DNA from: Ketobacter sp.
Lineage (GTDB): Bacteria; Pseudomonadota; Gammaproteobacteria; Pseudomonadales; Ketobacteraceae
Direction of reading: 5' to 3'
Assembly (NCBI RefSeq): GCF_003671495.1
Contig: NZ_RCHN01000015.1
Span: forward strand, 124,001 to 188,000
Length of the DNA stretch: 64,000 bases
The position numbers and the translations under genes were made by a program. The notes below the pieces were generated by a model. It was not told the origin of the DNA. It was given only the letters and a program-made list of their open reading frames with translations, and did not search any database. Of the stretch, positions 51,306 to 59,619 are shown in pieces (position 1 is the first letter of the stretch; each line of letters starts with the position of its first letter).

Positions 51306-51842
51306 CTATCTGGTTTTTTTGTGGGTAATGATGCGGTCGTTATCCGCCAGCTTGGTCGCCGGCTCTTTGAGATGAATGAACGTTTTTTGGATCACCAGAG
51401 CATCGGTGCCGGCGCGATGGGGCACCATGCCCGTGAGCTCCAGCACTTCATCCCGCTGCTCACTCCAGCGCTCCCACTCTGACTCTCCCAGCAATCCGTA
51501 GATGGAGTCCAGTTTAAAACCCTGCAGCACGTGAGCCTCGTAAAACAGCAAAGCCAGCCAGGTGCGATCCACGCCCCAGCCATCACTGTACGCGATTTTT
51601 CCGGCCAACAGCTCGTTCAGTTCGTCGGCCACCTGGCGGGGCTCCCAGCCTTCTTCCAACAGTTGCTGACGGGAAATGCCGTGCACCTGTTCTGCAGAAT
51701 CCTGCCAATGGGTCCAGTCCTCCATGGGCTTGATCAGCCATACATGCAGGGAGCCGTCCGGCATGGCAACACCGATCTCGATCGGGTAGCTGCCGGAACC
51801 GAAGCCCGAAGCCTCAATGTCTAAAATGATGGGTATGTCCAC
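51306..51842 (-). CDS. DEDDh 3'-5' exonuclease domain protein
   Basis: This 178-residue protein has the DEDDh exonuclease order: LDIEASGFG (D8, E10), a middle aspartate (IAYSDGWGVDRTW) and HRAGTDALVI near the end. It resembles RNase T/DnaQ-type nucleases, which trim 3' ends of DNA or RNA, but lacks other domains. It starts with GTG at 51842 (AAGG 7 bases upstream); no ATG fits. It is convergent with the M16C gene. Substrate not clear. Confidence 0.8.
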   Translation of the reverse strand: MDIPIILDIEASGFGSGSYPIEIGVAMPDGSLHVWLIKPMEDWTHWQDSAEQVHGISRQQLLEEGWEPRQVADELNELLAGKIAYSDGWGVDRTWLALLFYEAHVLQGFKLDSIYGLLGESEWERWSEQRDEVLELTGMVPHRAGTDALVIQKTFIHLKEPATKLADNDRIITHKKTR

Positions 51843-52208
51843 AAACGCCTTGCCTTGATTCTGCCACCCATGAAGGGGGTAGCAATAGACCTCACCTCTT
51901 TGGAGAAGATCCCGAAAACCATGGTTATTTAGTAGGCGTAGGAGTATATCGGTTTTTCAACAAAATTGTTTGTCGGGTTTTCCACAAATTCTGTGGATAA
52001 CTTTGGGGATTGATTTGGGTTAAATCGCTGGGATCCCCATCATACGTCGACAACCTGCACTTTGATTAATATTTGACCAAGTCTTTACCGATTATTTTTC
52101 AGCAAGTTAGGGGCGCCAACCCATTCATCCACAGAAGATGTCAAATTAATGACTGACGCTCCCTTTATATTCGAAACTGTTGATGAATCACTTCCGGAAA
52201 TCCGTGCA
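51843..52208. promoter_or_regulatory. Intergenic region with the second DnaA-box element
   Basis: This 366-base gap separates the exonuclease gene from the DUF815 ATPase gene, both on the minus strand. It carries DnaA element copy B (51976-52004) and a near-consensus box TCATCCACA at 52125-52133. Open frames here are antisense shadows of the ATPase gene. It also serves as promoter of the exonuclease gene. Confidence 0.5.
51976..52004 (-). repeat. DnaA-box-containing 29-bp element, copy B
   Basis: On the minus strand the element reads AAAGTTATCCACA, five variable bases, then TGTGGAAAACC: identical to copy A (32345-32373) at 24 of 29 positions. The first half includes the consensus DnaA box TTATCCACA (minus strand, 51992-52000). 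Confidence 0.75.
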
Positions 52209-53099
52209 TTAGCGCGTGAGTAACTGCTGACCCACCCATTGCCGGGCAAATTGGTAGGCGGTGCGACCGCTGCGGGTACCCCGGTTATCGGCCCAGCGAA
52301 CGCACAACACCTGCAGCTCATCGGTCCAGGGAATCTCAAGACCATGGGGCTCAGACAGGCGCTGCAACCAATGGCGGGCAATGTCCAGGTACATGGGTTG
52401 ATTGATGGGATAAAACGATACCCAGAGGCCAAAGCGATCCGACAGGGACACCTTCTCTTCCACCACCTCACCATGATGGATTTCCGTTTCGTGGTTGCTG
52501 GCAGCGGCATTATCCGACCGATACTCGGGAATCAGGTGACGGCGATTGGAGGTGGCGTAGATCAGCACGTGCTCGGGGGCAGCGTACATGCCGCCGTCCA
52601 AGGCACTCTTCAGGGCCTTGTAACCCTCATCCTGGGCCTCAAAGGAAAGGTCGTCGCAGAACAGCAGAAAGCGGTAAGGCTCCCCTTCCAATGCCGCCAC
52701 AATGCTCATCAGGTCCGCCAGGTCACTTTTATCCACCTGGATTACCCGCAGGCCATCGCCACCGTATTCATTCAACAACGCCTGCACCAGCGAGGACTTG
52801 CCGGTACCCCGGGAGCCGGTCAGCAACACATTGTTTGCCGGCAGGCCCCGCACAAATTGCTCCGTATTGCGAACCACCTGTTCCTTTTGCCGGTCCACGC
52901 CCAACACATCGTCCAGGCTGATACTGCCAACAACAGGTACCGCCTGCAGGTGGCCACTGAAACTCTGCCGCACCCAAAGGGCGGCGCGGGTCTGCGACCA
53001 GTCTACGGGTTTACTGCGCTGGGGTAGCAGCGGCTCCACCCGCTCCAGCACTGTATCGAGCTTTTCCACCAGACGGGGCAACAATAACAACGGTTTCAC
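52209..53099 (-). CDS. DUF815 family AAA ATPase
   Basis: This 296-residue P-loop ATPase has Walker A GSRGTGKSS (95-103), Walker B-type RFLLFCDDLSFE (about 143-154, D149-D150) and later YATSNRRHLIPE (sensor-like). DUF815 members are uncharacterised ATPases, common in proteobacteria. It starts with GTG at 53099, 4 bases after the stop of the TIGR03545 gene, with AGGTG as ribosome-binding site; this suggests coupled translation. It has no membrane segment. Function unknown. Confidence 0.9.
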   Translation of the reverse strand: MKPLLLLPRLVEKLDTVLERVEPLLPQRSKPVDWSQTRAALWVRQSFSGHLQAVPVVGSISLDDVLGVDRQKEQVVRNTEQFVRGLPANNVLLTGSRGTGKSSLVQALLNEYGGDGLRVIQVDKSDLADLMSIVAALEGEPYRFLLFCDDLSFEAQDEGYKALKSALDGGMYAAPEHVLIYATSNRRHLIPEYRSDNAAASNHETEIHHGEVVEEKVSLSDRFGLWVSFYPINQPMYLDIARHWLQRLSEPHGLEIPWTDELQVLCVRWADNRGTRSGRTAYQFARQWVGQQLLTR

Positions 53100-53103
53100 A
53101 TGA

Positions 53104-54774
53104 TCACCTGATCTGTTTCAACAAGGATTCAAATTCACTGACCCGGGACCCGACTTCGCCAGCCATGCCACCCAGCGCATCCACCTCTCCCCCCACCGGC
53201 GCCATCTGTTGCTGCAGGGTCTGGTCCAGCTCGGTGCTGAGTTTACCCCGCAGCTTGCTGGCCTGCTGCTTGATTTCCCCGGCCAGGGCCTGCTTCAGGA
53301 TGCCGTTGAGGTTAGTGGAAACCTTCAGTTCCGGGTTTTGCAACGGGCCTTTGGCGGTGCCGTTGAGGGTCAGTTCCTTGAGTGTAGAAAGATTCTGGCT
53401 CAGGGTGTTCTGCCAGCCACCCTGGGGCTGCTCGGTCAACGCCAGATCCAACTGGGAAAACACCCCATTCAGGTTGAGGTTCAATTCATTCAGCGCCTTG
53501 ACGCTGGCTTTGGCGTCAAAATTCAGCAGCGCCTGATTCACCATCATACCCAGGCTGCCCCCTTGCGCCAGCGCCAGGCCCTGCAACCGGCTGTTTTTAA
53601 CCGTCAAGGCCAGGCTGTCCTCTTCCGCGCCGGGCTTTTGGTGCGCCAGCAATCCCGTGATTTTGATCGAGCCCAGGCTTTCGCCCAGCGCATTGATGTT
53701 GATGGTCACCGGATCAGCCCAGAGTGCAGGCGCGTCAGACAGGTTGCGGATCTCCCCGTCGATGGTGCCCGTTCGGCCGCCCTGCACAAAAGGGCCGGAC
53801 AGGCGGATCAGCTTCACCAGGAAATCCGGTGCGGTTTGCGGCGCAGCTTGATCCGCGCCACCCTCTGCCTGCTGTTCATTGGCGCTGGCAGCCGCGCCAC
53901 CCCCGGCCAGCAGGTCGTAGTAGCCTTTCCCCATCTGCAGCCATTCCTGCACCTTGCCACTCAGCAATTGATTGCCCAGGTTAGCCACAATGGATTCCGA
54001 CAGCCCCAGCTCCTTGATAATCTGCTCCACGGACTGGCCAGACAACTGACCCAAGCGACGGTAGTCCTGCTGCAATTGGGCATACTCGTCTTTCAGCTGT
54101 TTTTCGCCGGACTTCAGGGTATCGATATCCCGCTTCAGGTCTTTAACGATGTCCTTACCCTTGGCCAGCTTGTCCAGCACGCTGCCCTGCTTGGCCTGAT
54201 CCCAGCGCGCCTGGTATTGATCCAGTTTCTGCTCGTCGGGTAATTGTTTGAGAAGCCCGTCCCAGCGCTGCTGGCGCTGGTCCAGTTCCTGATTGAAAGC
54301 ATCGATCCGCTGTTGATAGAGCGCTTTTTCCCGAGCCACCAGATCCGCTGTATCCGGCAACCCCAGATCCGGCAGGGCAAACCCGGAACCCTCATCCACC
54401 GGGGCATCCCGGCCCGGTAATGCGCCAGACACCGTGCGCGGGGTGTCCAGGGCAATGCCCTCCACCAACACCTGCTCCAGGTACACTTTGCCACTCAGCA
54501 ATTCCATCACATCCACCGCCGTCGCAATGGTCTGAAACTCCACCGCATTGGTCATGGGTTGGCGCGGATTGGTGACGGCAAGTCCTTGCAGTGTCAGGCT
54601 GGTGGGAAACCAGGAAAAATCCACAGCCGCCACATCCACTTTGGCCCCCACCGCAGCGGAGCCGGGATGTTCGATGGCCCACTTGATCAGCGGGGCGGGC
54701 AACCACCAGAGGGCGCCAATCACAAGCAGAACGAGAACGAGAAGAAAGAGAAAAAGGCGTTTGATTAATTTCAT
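53104..54774 (-). CDS. TIGR03545-family AsmA-like membrane-anchored protein
   Basis: This 556-residue protein has one N-terminal transmembrane helix (about 5-25: LFLFLLVLVLLVIGALWWLP) and a large periplasmic part. An AsmA-like start (AVDFSWFPTSLTLQGLAVTNPRQP) is followed by a coiled-coil segment (about 130-260: YQQRIDAFNQELDQRQQRW, LKRDIDTLKSGEKQLKDEY). A beta-rich region then follows (about 330-500) with IDGEIRNLSD and LNLNGVFSQLDLAL, and the C-terminus is helical. The family probably helps envelope lipid handling, by analogy with AsmA. It is translated just before the DUF815 ATPase. Confidence 0.85.
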   Translation of the reverse strand: MKLIKRLFLFLLVLVLLVIGALWWLPAPLIKWAIEHPGSAAVGAKVDVAAVDFSWFPTSLTLQGLAVTNPRQPMTNAVEFQTIATAVDVMELLSGKVYLEQVLVEGIALDTPRTVSGALPGRDAPVDEGSGFALPDLGLPDTADLVAREKALYQQRIDAFNQELDQRQQRWDGLLKQLPDEQKLDQYQARWDQAKQGSVLDKLAKGKDIVKDLKRDIDTLKSGEKQLKDEYAQLQQDYRRLGQLSGQSVEQIIKELGLSESIVANLGNQLLSGKVQEWLQMGKGYYDLLAGGGAAASANEQQAEGGADQAAPQTAPDFLVKLIRLSGPFVQGGRTGTIDGEIRNLSDAPALWADPVTININALGESLGSIKITGLLAHQKPGAEEDSLALTVKNSRLQGLALAQGGSLGMMVNQALLNFDAKASVKALNELNLNLNGVFSQLDLALTEQPQGGWQNTLSQNLSTLKELTLNGTAKGPLQNPELKVSTNLNGILKQALAGEIKQQASKLRGKLSTELDQTLQQQMAPVGGEVDALGGMAGEVGSRVSEFESLLKQIR

Positions 54775-54844
54775 GGAATCCCTGCCCTGGCAAAAGCGTT
54801 GCGCTATGTTAACAGGCAGGGATTTGAATGACGATGGATTTGCT

Positions 54845-55357
54845 TTAGCGCTGCGCGACCTGTTCCGCTTTCAAACCACACAGCGGCACCAGTGTATTCA
54901 TCACGGATTCCATACCCTGAACAAACGCGATATCGGTGATGGCTTCATCCTGCAGCCGGATCAGGGAAACATGATCCTCGCGCACCGGCAGCGCCTCGGT
55001 TGCCTCACCCTCATAATCCAGCCAGACCGGGAATCCATAACCCCGCATTTTGGGAAGTGCAATCAGGCGGGTAATCAGGGTTGGCATGCCGCTGACGTCA
55101 GCGATGAACACCAGCTTGCCATCGTTATAGCAGGCCGGGTCGATTCGCTGCAGGGCATCCCGCACATCCCGACTGGCGGTCATATCATTGGTAAACACCA
55201 GCATCTCCATGTGCTCAGCGTGGGGGAACGGGTTCGCAAACTGATCCTGCAACAGGGCGAACTCCACTTTATTGCCAATCTTCATGGGGGTGGGCGCCGG
55301 TTGCGTGGAACAGGCCGCCAGGACACAGGCAATCATTAACAAGGCCAGTGGACGCAT
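54845..55357 (-). CDS. Hypothetical lipoprotein (170 residues)
   Basis: A signal sequence ends at the lipobox LAAC (cysteine near residue 16), so this is likely an outer or inner membrane lipoprotein. The mature domain alternates strands and helices (KVEFALLQDQFANPFPHAEHMEMLVFTND, KLVFIADVSGMPTLITRLIALPKM), which recalls a thioredoxin-like fold, but no CxxC is present. The two remaining cysteines (PACYN, LCGLK) could pair. The start is the ATG at 55357; a TTG lies one codon upstream. Family not recognised. Confidence 0.65.
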   Translation of the reverse strand: MRPLALLMIACVLAACSTQPAPTPMKIGNKVEFALLQDQFANPFPHAEHMEMLVFTNDMTASRDVRDALQRIDPACYNDGKLVFIADVSGMPTLITRLIALPKMRGYGFPVWLDYEGEATEALPVREDHVSLIRLQDEAITDIAFVQGMESVMNTLVPLCGLKAEQVAQR

Positions 55358-55455
55358 CAATCAAACTCTCTCTAAGGGGACAGGTTCATACATGTTAAAA
55401 ACAGGGGCGCAGGTCACGCAAGCACATCCACCCCAAAGCTTGATCTGCCTCAGGC

Positions 55456-56478
55456 TTATTCGGCGGAAAGCGCTTCCACCAATACCGGCTTCACCGGCCG
55501 CCCGTTGCTCCAGTGGCCCGGATCAAAAGGCAGCTGCTGCTGCCACCCGGCCATCACGGCGTCCAAACCGGCAAAGTAAAAACGCCAGTCCAGGCTATCC
55601 AGTTCTCCAGAAACCGAGAACAATTTAAGGTGGGCCGGCAGCCCCTGAATCTTGTCCAGGGGCCCACCATGATTGGGAGACACGCAGGGATAGCCAAAGC
55701 AGTCCCGCTGGGCGATATAGAGTTCCGCGCTGGGCACGGCACTCAGCAGAGACAAAATCTCACGACTTTGCTCCACGGTGGCGATGGTGTCTTCATCGCC
55801 ATTCAGGATCACCACCGGGAAATCAATGTCCGGGGCGTAGTCGCGCCAGGGAATCTCAATGATGCGGAGAAAGGCGCGCACAAACGCCGGTATACCCTCC
55901 TGCGCATTCACCTGGGGATGACTCAGCACCGCAGCCCGGGGTGCAACACCCCCTTCCGCCTGCCAGGCCAGCGCAATCAATCCACCCAGGGAGTGTCCGT
56001 ACAGATACACTTCATCCGCCTGCACCTGCTCACCCAACTCGTCCAGGGCCTGATTCACCGTGGCCACGGCCCTGGCTGCCCAGAGCGATTGATCCGCGGG
56101 CGCAAACAGGCCGGCCTCGGATAAAAAGCCGGTCAGCGTGGCCTTCTGGAACTGCGGAAAAATAACAATGTTGCCCTGCTTCAGCAGGTGCTCGATGTGG
56201 GTCTGATAGAGCTTGGGGATCAGGGCAGCAAAGCCGTGCAGAAACACCACCACCGGTGCCGTTGTGTCGTATTTGAGTTGCGCTGGCACATAGTACCAGG
56301 TTTGGTCACCTTCTGCGGCAGAGCCAAACTGGTACTCAAAGTAAGTGTCCGTGATGTCGTTTTCCCGTGAGCCAAAACCTTGCTCCGGCGCACCGGGAGG
56401 CTTGTGCCAAAACGCCCCCTGCGACACACCGGCCATGGCCATCAACATCAGCCCCCCCAACATTTTCCACCCCAACAT
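55456..56478 (-). CDS. Exported alpha/beta hydrolase (chlorophyllase/PETase-like fold)
   Basis: This 340-residue exported esterase-type enzyme has a signal peptide (MLGWKMLGGLMLMAMAGVSQG), the oxyanion region VVVFLHGFAALIP, the nucleophile elbow YGHSLGGLIAL and VVILNGDEDTIA, which supplies the acid. Two cysteines in RDCFGYPCVS probably pair in the periplasm. The start is the ATG at 56478, supported by GGAGG 7 bases upstream; longer frames do not need to be invoked. It is divergent from the DUF1461 gene. Ester substrate unknown. Confidence 0.83.
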   Translation of the reverse strand: MLGWKMLGGLMLMAMAGVSQGAFWHKPPGAPEQGFGSRENDITDTYFEYQFGSAAEGDQTWYYVPAQLKYDTTAPVVVFLHGFAALIPKLYQTHIEHLLKQGNIVIFPQFQKATLTGFLSEAGLFAPADQSLWAARAVATVNQALDELGEQVQADEVYLYGHSLGGLIALAWQAEGGVAPRAAVLSHPQVNAQEGIPAFVRAFLRIIEIPWRDYAPDIDFPVVILNGDEDTIATVEQSREILSLLSAVPSAELYIAQRDCFGYPCVSPNHGGPLDKIQGLPAHLKLFSVSGELDSLDWRFYFAGLDAVMAGWQQQLPFDPGHWSNGRPVKPVLVEALSAE

Positions 56479-56583
56479 CCCATTTCCTCCCATGACGTCA
56501 CAACATTTCAGACATCGGCAATTTGACTGCATAACCCCATACAGTATCCTGTGGCCCATTATCCTTAGCCAGACCACCAGCCC

Positions 56584-57327
56584 ATGCCGTCAAACTCACA
56601 CTCTATCACAACCAACCTGAGCCGCGGGCTCGCTGGTTTACTGTTAACCCTGAGCAGCCTCATAACGGCTTTCTGGATCAGCTGGCATGGCCTGGCGCAG
56701 GCCAATTTTGGCTACTCTCTGGGTTACGAGCTACTGGAGATCGAACACCATATCCAGCGTTTTGGCCCCACCAACCAGTATCGCAAGGATTTCGAGTTCA
56801 CCTCGACGGAGCAGCATATGCGGCTGTTTGCCGAGATCGTTACCGCTATCCAGGATGGCGGCCATGGATTGGACCAGATTCAGTATTCTCGGCCCAACGG
56901 TGTCAGCGAGACCCTGTTACGGCCGCCGGAAGTGGTGCACCTGCAGGACGTGGCCAACCTGATCAGGCTGTTTAACCAGGTGGCGATCGTGTGTGTGATT
57001 CTGATGATCGGATTGGCAGTGGTGTATCGTCGGCTGGGCTGGTCGGCGCCGGGTGCCAGACAGATTCTGGTGGGCACGCTGTTGGCCCTGCTGGTGGTGG
57101 GCTTGATGCTGATGTTGGTGGGTCCCACCCAGAGCTTTTACTGGCTGCACACCCAGGTATTCCCCAAGGATCACCAGTGGTTCTTCTACTATCAGGAATC
57201 GTTGATGACCACCCTGATGAAGGCGCCGGACCTGTTCGGTTTCATCGCCGCCCTCTGGGCCGTACCCGGGCTCACCTTGTTCGGCCTCAGCCAATGGGCA
57301 CTGAACAAAGGGCTGCAGAGCCGCTAG
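56584..57327 (+). CDS. DUF1461 (TIGR01906, Lit-like) integral membrane protein
   Basis: This 247-residue protein has about four transmembrane helices (near 15-35, 130-150, 160-180 and 220-238). Extracytoplasmic motifs include FTSTEQHMRLFAEIV (E-x2-HM) and FPKDHQWFFYYQESLMTTLM. That is the pattern of DUF1461, to which the Gram-positive lipoprotein intramolecular transacylase Lit belongs. Whether this Gram-negative member transfers acyl chains is unknown. It overlaps the end of the convergent parA-type gene by 4 bases. The ribosome-binding site is weak. Confidence 0.78.
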   Translation: MPSNSHSITTNLSRGLAGLLLTLSSLITAFWISWHGLAQANFGYSLGYELLEIEHHIQRFGPTNQYRKDFEFTSTEQHMRLFAEIVTAIQDGGHGLDQIQYSRPNGVSETLLRPPEVVHLQDVANLIRLFNQVAIVCVILMIGLAVVYRRLGWSAPGARQILVGTLLALLVVGLMLMLVGPTQSFYWLHTQVFPKDHQWFFYYQESLMTTLMKAPDLFGFIAALWAVPGLTLFGLSQWALNKGLQSR

Positions 57328-58136
57328 ACCGTTGCCTTGTCAGCCTTCTCGGTAACCGCAACGGCAAACCCCGGATGCAACAACTCAAACAGTGCCACAA
57401 ACTCTTCGGTGAGTTTGTGTTTGGGGGCCATATGGATGAGGGGTAAGCCGGTGTCGTGGGATTCCCGCATTTTCACCGAAGAGGAAATATAGGTATCCAG
57501 AATCGGCAATCCTTCCTCTTTCAGCTCGTCCACGATCCGCGTCGGCAGACTGGCCCGGGGCTGGAATTGATTGACCACGATGCCTTCCACTTCCAGATCT
57601 TCATTGTGATCCTGGCGGGTTTCCTCCACGTTTTCGATCAGGTTATAGAGCGCCTGGCGGGAGAACTCATCACAATCGAATGGGATCAGGCAGCTGTCCG
57701 CTGCGATCAGGGCCGACAGGGTGTAAAAATTAAACGCCGGCGGCGTGTCGATATAGATCGCATCGTAGCCATTGAGTTTTGCCAGGGCATCCCGCAGTTT
57801 GAAAATTTTATGCTTGGATTCCAGCTGTGACATGATTTCCCCCAGCTCGGGATTGGCGGCGATCACATGCAGGTTTTCAAACTGGGAGGGCGTGACAAAA
57901 TCGTCGAGGTTTTTCTTATGACGGTGACGGAACGACAGAGCCTGGGCGAAGAATACACCGATGTCCGTCTCACCGGTCTGGAAATCCCGCCCCAGCAAAT
58001 ACTGGGTGGAATTGCATTGCGGGTCCAGGTCAATCAGCAGGGTTTTCAATCCCCGGTGTGCACTGATTGCAGCCAGGTTGGACGCAATACTGGATTTTCC
58101 CACACCACCTTTCTGATTGAACACGACTCGGCGCAT
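57324..58136 (-). CDS. ParA-family ATPase (orphan)
   Basis: This 270-residue deviant Walker ATPase has the motif KGGVGKSS (9-16), DLDPQCNST and YDAIYIDTPPAFNF. Such ATPases position DNA, or protein cargo such as PHA granules or chemosensory arrays, on the nucleoid. A ribosome-binding site GGGGAAGGA precedes the ATG. No ParB or parS-like site is seen, so it is not a standard chromosome parABS. The nearby phasin gene raises a link to granule segregation, but this is inference. Confidence 0.9.
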   Translation of the reverse strand: MRRVVFNQKGGVGKSSIASNLAAISAHRGLKTLLIDLDPQCNSTQYLLGRDFQTGETDIGVFFAQALSFRHRHKKNLDDFVTPSQFENLHVIAANPELGEIMSQLESKHKIFKLRDALAKLNGYDAIYIDTPPAFNFYTLSALIAADSCLIPFDCDEFSRQALYNLIENVEETRQDHNEDLEVEGIVVNQFQPRASLPTRIVDELKEEGLPILDTYISSSVKMRESHDTGLPLIHMAPKHKLTEEFVALFELLHPGFAVAVTEKADKATV

Positions 58137-58210
58137 TTTCCTTCCCCGTTGTATTGTTGTACCCGATACATTGTGTTGAGAGCTGCGCCCATTTTATAGA
58201 ACGCTTCACA

Positions 58211-58600
58211 CTATGTCTTGCTCTCGGGCAAATTTTCCAGGGGCAGCTCCACATCACCACCAAACCACTCCTGCAACTTCAGCAGCACTTTTGCCCGGAT
58301 TTCAGGACTGACGTACCCGCTGAGTCCGGCCAGTGCCGAGGTCAGCACCGCCAGGTCATCCACAAACCCCAGCACCGGCGTGATGTCCGGGACGGCATCA
58401 GGAGTCACCACCAGATAACCAAGGGCGGCAAAGATGCTGGCCTTGGCCCAGGCGGGAATGTCCGGAGAGCGTGCCAGGTAATACAGCTGCAGGGCACGGG
58501 AAACCAGATCCAGCCCGGCTTTGGAACACACCCGCTGCAACATGGGCAGCACCAGCGCCGCCCGGTAGGCATTACTGTATTGCGTTGAATCCGTCGCCAT
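58211..58600 (-). CDS. YkvA-family (DUF1232) membrane protein
   Basis: This 129-residue protein carries the DUF1232 core: SPDIPAWAKASIFAALGYLVVTPDAVPDITPVLGFVDDLAVL (about 45-90), with the conserved PDxxPD pattern and one or two short hydrophobic helices. A longer N-terminal helical region precedes it. An AGGA site lies 9 bases before the ATG. It is on the same strand as the ParA gene, 74 bases upstream of it, so they may be co-transcribed. Function unknown. Confidence 0.88.
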   Translation of the reverse strand: MATDSTQYSNAYRAALVLPMLQRVCSKAGLDLVSRALQLYYLARSPDIPAWAKASIFAALGYLVVTPDAVPDITPVLGFVDDLAVLTSALAGLSGYVSPEIRAKVLLKLQEWFGGDVELPLENLPESKT

Positions 58601-58881
58601 AGGAAATTCCTCTCACTCCAGTTGCAGTTCAGTTGCGGTTGATCCGGTGCCGTCACGCGAATAGCGGTTGACCTAAGTGACTTTTGCCAATAATTTATAC
58701 AATCGCAGAAAGCCTATTTTATAGGGCAAATATACCAACAAGAACCAATATAACAACAATAATGCCTAATCACCTTAATGGCTAACTTAGCGCCATTCCG
58801 ATTCCGGTGTTAACATTAACGTTGCCCTGAAAAAAAGAATTCACACCAGAGCACTCTCCGCCGGGAGCAAAGGACTATTCC
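58601..58881. promoter_or_regulatory. AT-rich divergent promoter region of the YkvA and phasin genes
   Basis: The stretch is AT-rich near 58680-58770. It must contain the promoters of the divergent YkvA and phasin genes. I cannot name -35 and -10 boxes with confidence, and see no gene or RNA hairpin. Confidence 0.4.
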
Positions 58882-59259
58882 ATGAGTAAAGCCGACGATA
58901 TCAAACGCAACTCCACCAAAATTTGGCTGGCAGGGCTGGGAGCCTATTCCATGGTGGAGGCGCAAGGTAGCGAGGCCTTTGAAGAACTGGTGAATAAAGG
59001 GCAAAACTTTGAGCGCATTAACCACACAAAAGAGATCGAAGTGGCACCGGATTCCCGTCTGGATGAACTGAAAGTCCGCGCCAACCAGACGATGGACCGG
59101 ATCGAGCGTGCCTTTGACATGCGGGTTTCTTCCACCCTGGGGCGATTGGGCATCAGCCGCAAATCCGACCTGGACCTGCTCAACGATAAAATAGACCGCC
59201 TGGCCGCTGCCCTGGACAAGGTCACCGAAGCACTGCAGAACCAAGACCGCCAATCATGA
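58882..59259 (+). CDS. Polyhydroxyalkanoate granule-associated phasin
   Basis: This 125-residue protein coats PHA storage granules. It matches the PF05597 phasin group: NSTKIWLAGLGAYSMVEAQGSEAFEELVNKG at the N-terminus, then a charged linker (VRANQTMDRIERAFDMRV) and a C-terminal coiled coil (SDLDLLNDKIDRLAAALDKVTEAL, about 95-120). The start is ATG with GGAGCAAAGG upstream. Its stop overlaps the next gene (ATGA at 59256), so the two are translationally coupled. It implies that the organism stores PHA. Confidence 0.9.
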   Translation: MSKADDIKRNSTKIWLAGLGAYSMVEAQGSEAFEELVNKGQNFERINHTKEIEVAPDSRLDELKVRANQTMDRIERAFDMRVSSTLGRLGISRKSDLDLLNDKIDRLAAALDKVTEALQNQDRQS

Positions 59260-59612
59260 CCACCACCCTGCTGACCATCCTCGCCACCGCCCTGCTGAGC
59301 AGCCTGCTCACTCTCGGCATTGCCCATTATGTGTTTCAGAAGCGCTTCAAAAAACGCTATGAGGCCGGCCTGCAGGCGGCCATCGAACAGTTCAAGGCAG
59401 AAGTGGGACCGGAGATTGAGGCCCGGGTGAAGAAGGGTGTCATGGAAGGCATCAAATCCCTGCCTTCCCGCGAGATGCTGCGGGACACCACCCGCTCCAT
59501 CGCCAAAACCGGCCTGGACATCATGGGCGACAGCCTGAAAATGGCCACCCGCCCGGCCCGCCCCCGCGGCACCGGTCGCCGGCCTCCGGGCACACCACTG
59601 GACGAGGATTAA
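59256..59612 (+). CDS. Membrane-anchored partner of the phasin (118 residues)
   Basis: One N-terminal hydrophobic helix (LLTILATALLSSLLTLGIAHYVF, about 4-27) is followed by a basic, helical cytoplasmic region (KRFKKRYEAGLQAAIEQFKAEVGPEIEARVKKGV) and a proline/arginine-rich tail (TRPARPRGTGRRPPG). No family is recognised. Its start overlaps the phasin stop by four bases, so it is likely made with the phasin. It could tether granules to the membrane or nucleoid, which is inference. Confidence 0.7.
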   Translation: MTTTLLTILATALLSSLLTLGIAHYVFQKRFKKRYEAGLQAAIEQFKAEVGPEIEARVKKGVMEGIKSLPSREMLRDTTRSIAKTGLDIMGDSLKMATRPARPRGTGRRPPGTPLDED

Positions 59613-59619
59613 GTCGGTT

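Noticed and set aside
52085..52510. A 141-codon minus-strand frame
   Set aside because: It overlaps the DUF815 ATPase in another frame, and the ATPase has clear Walker motifs. The product is not protein-like.
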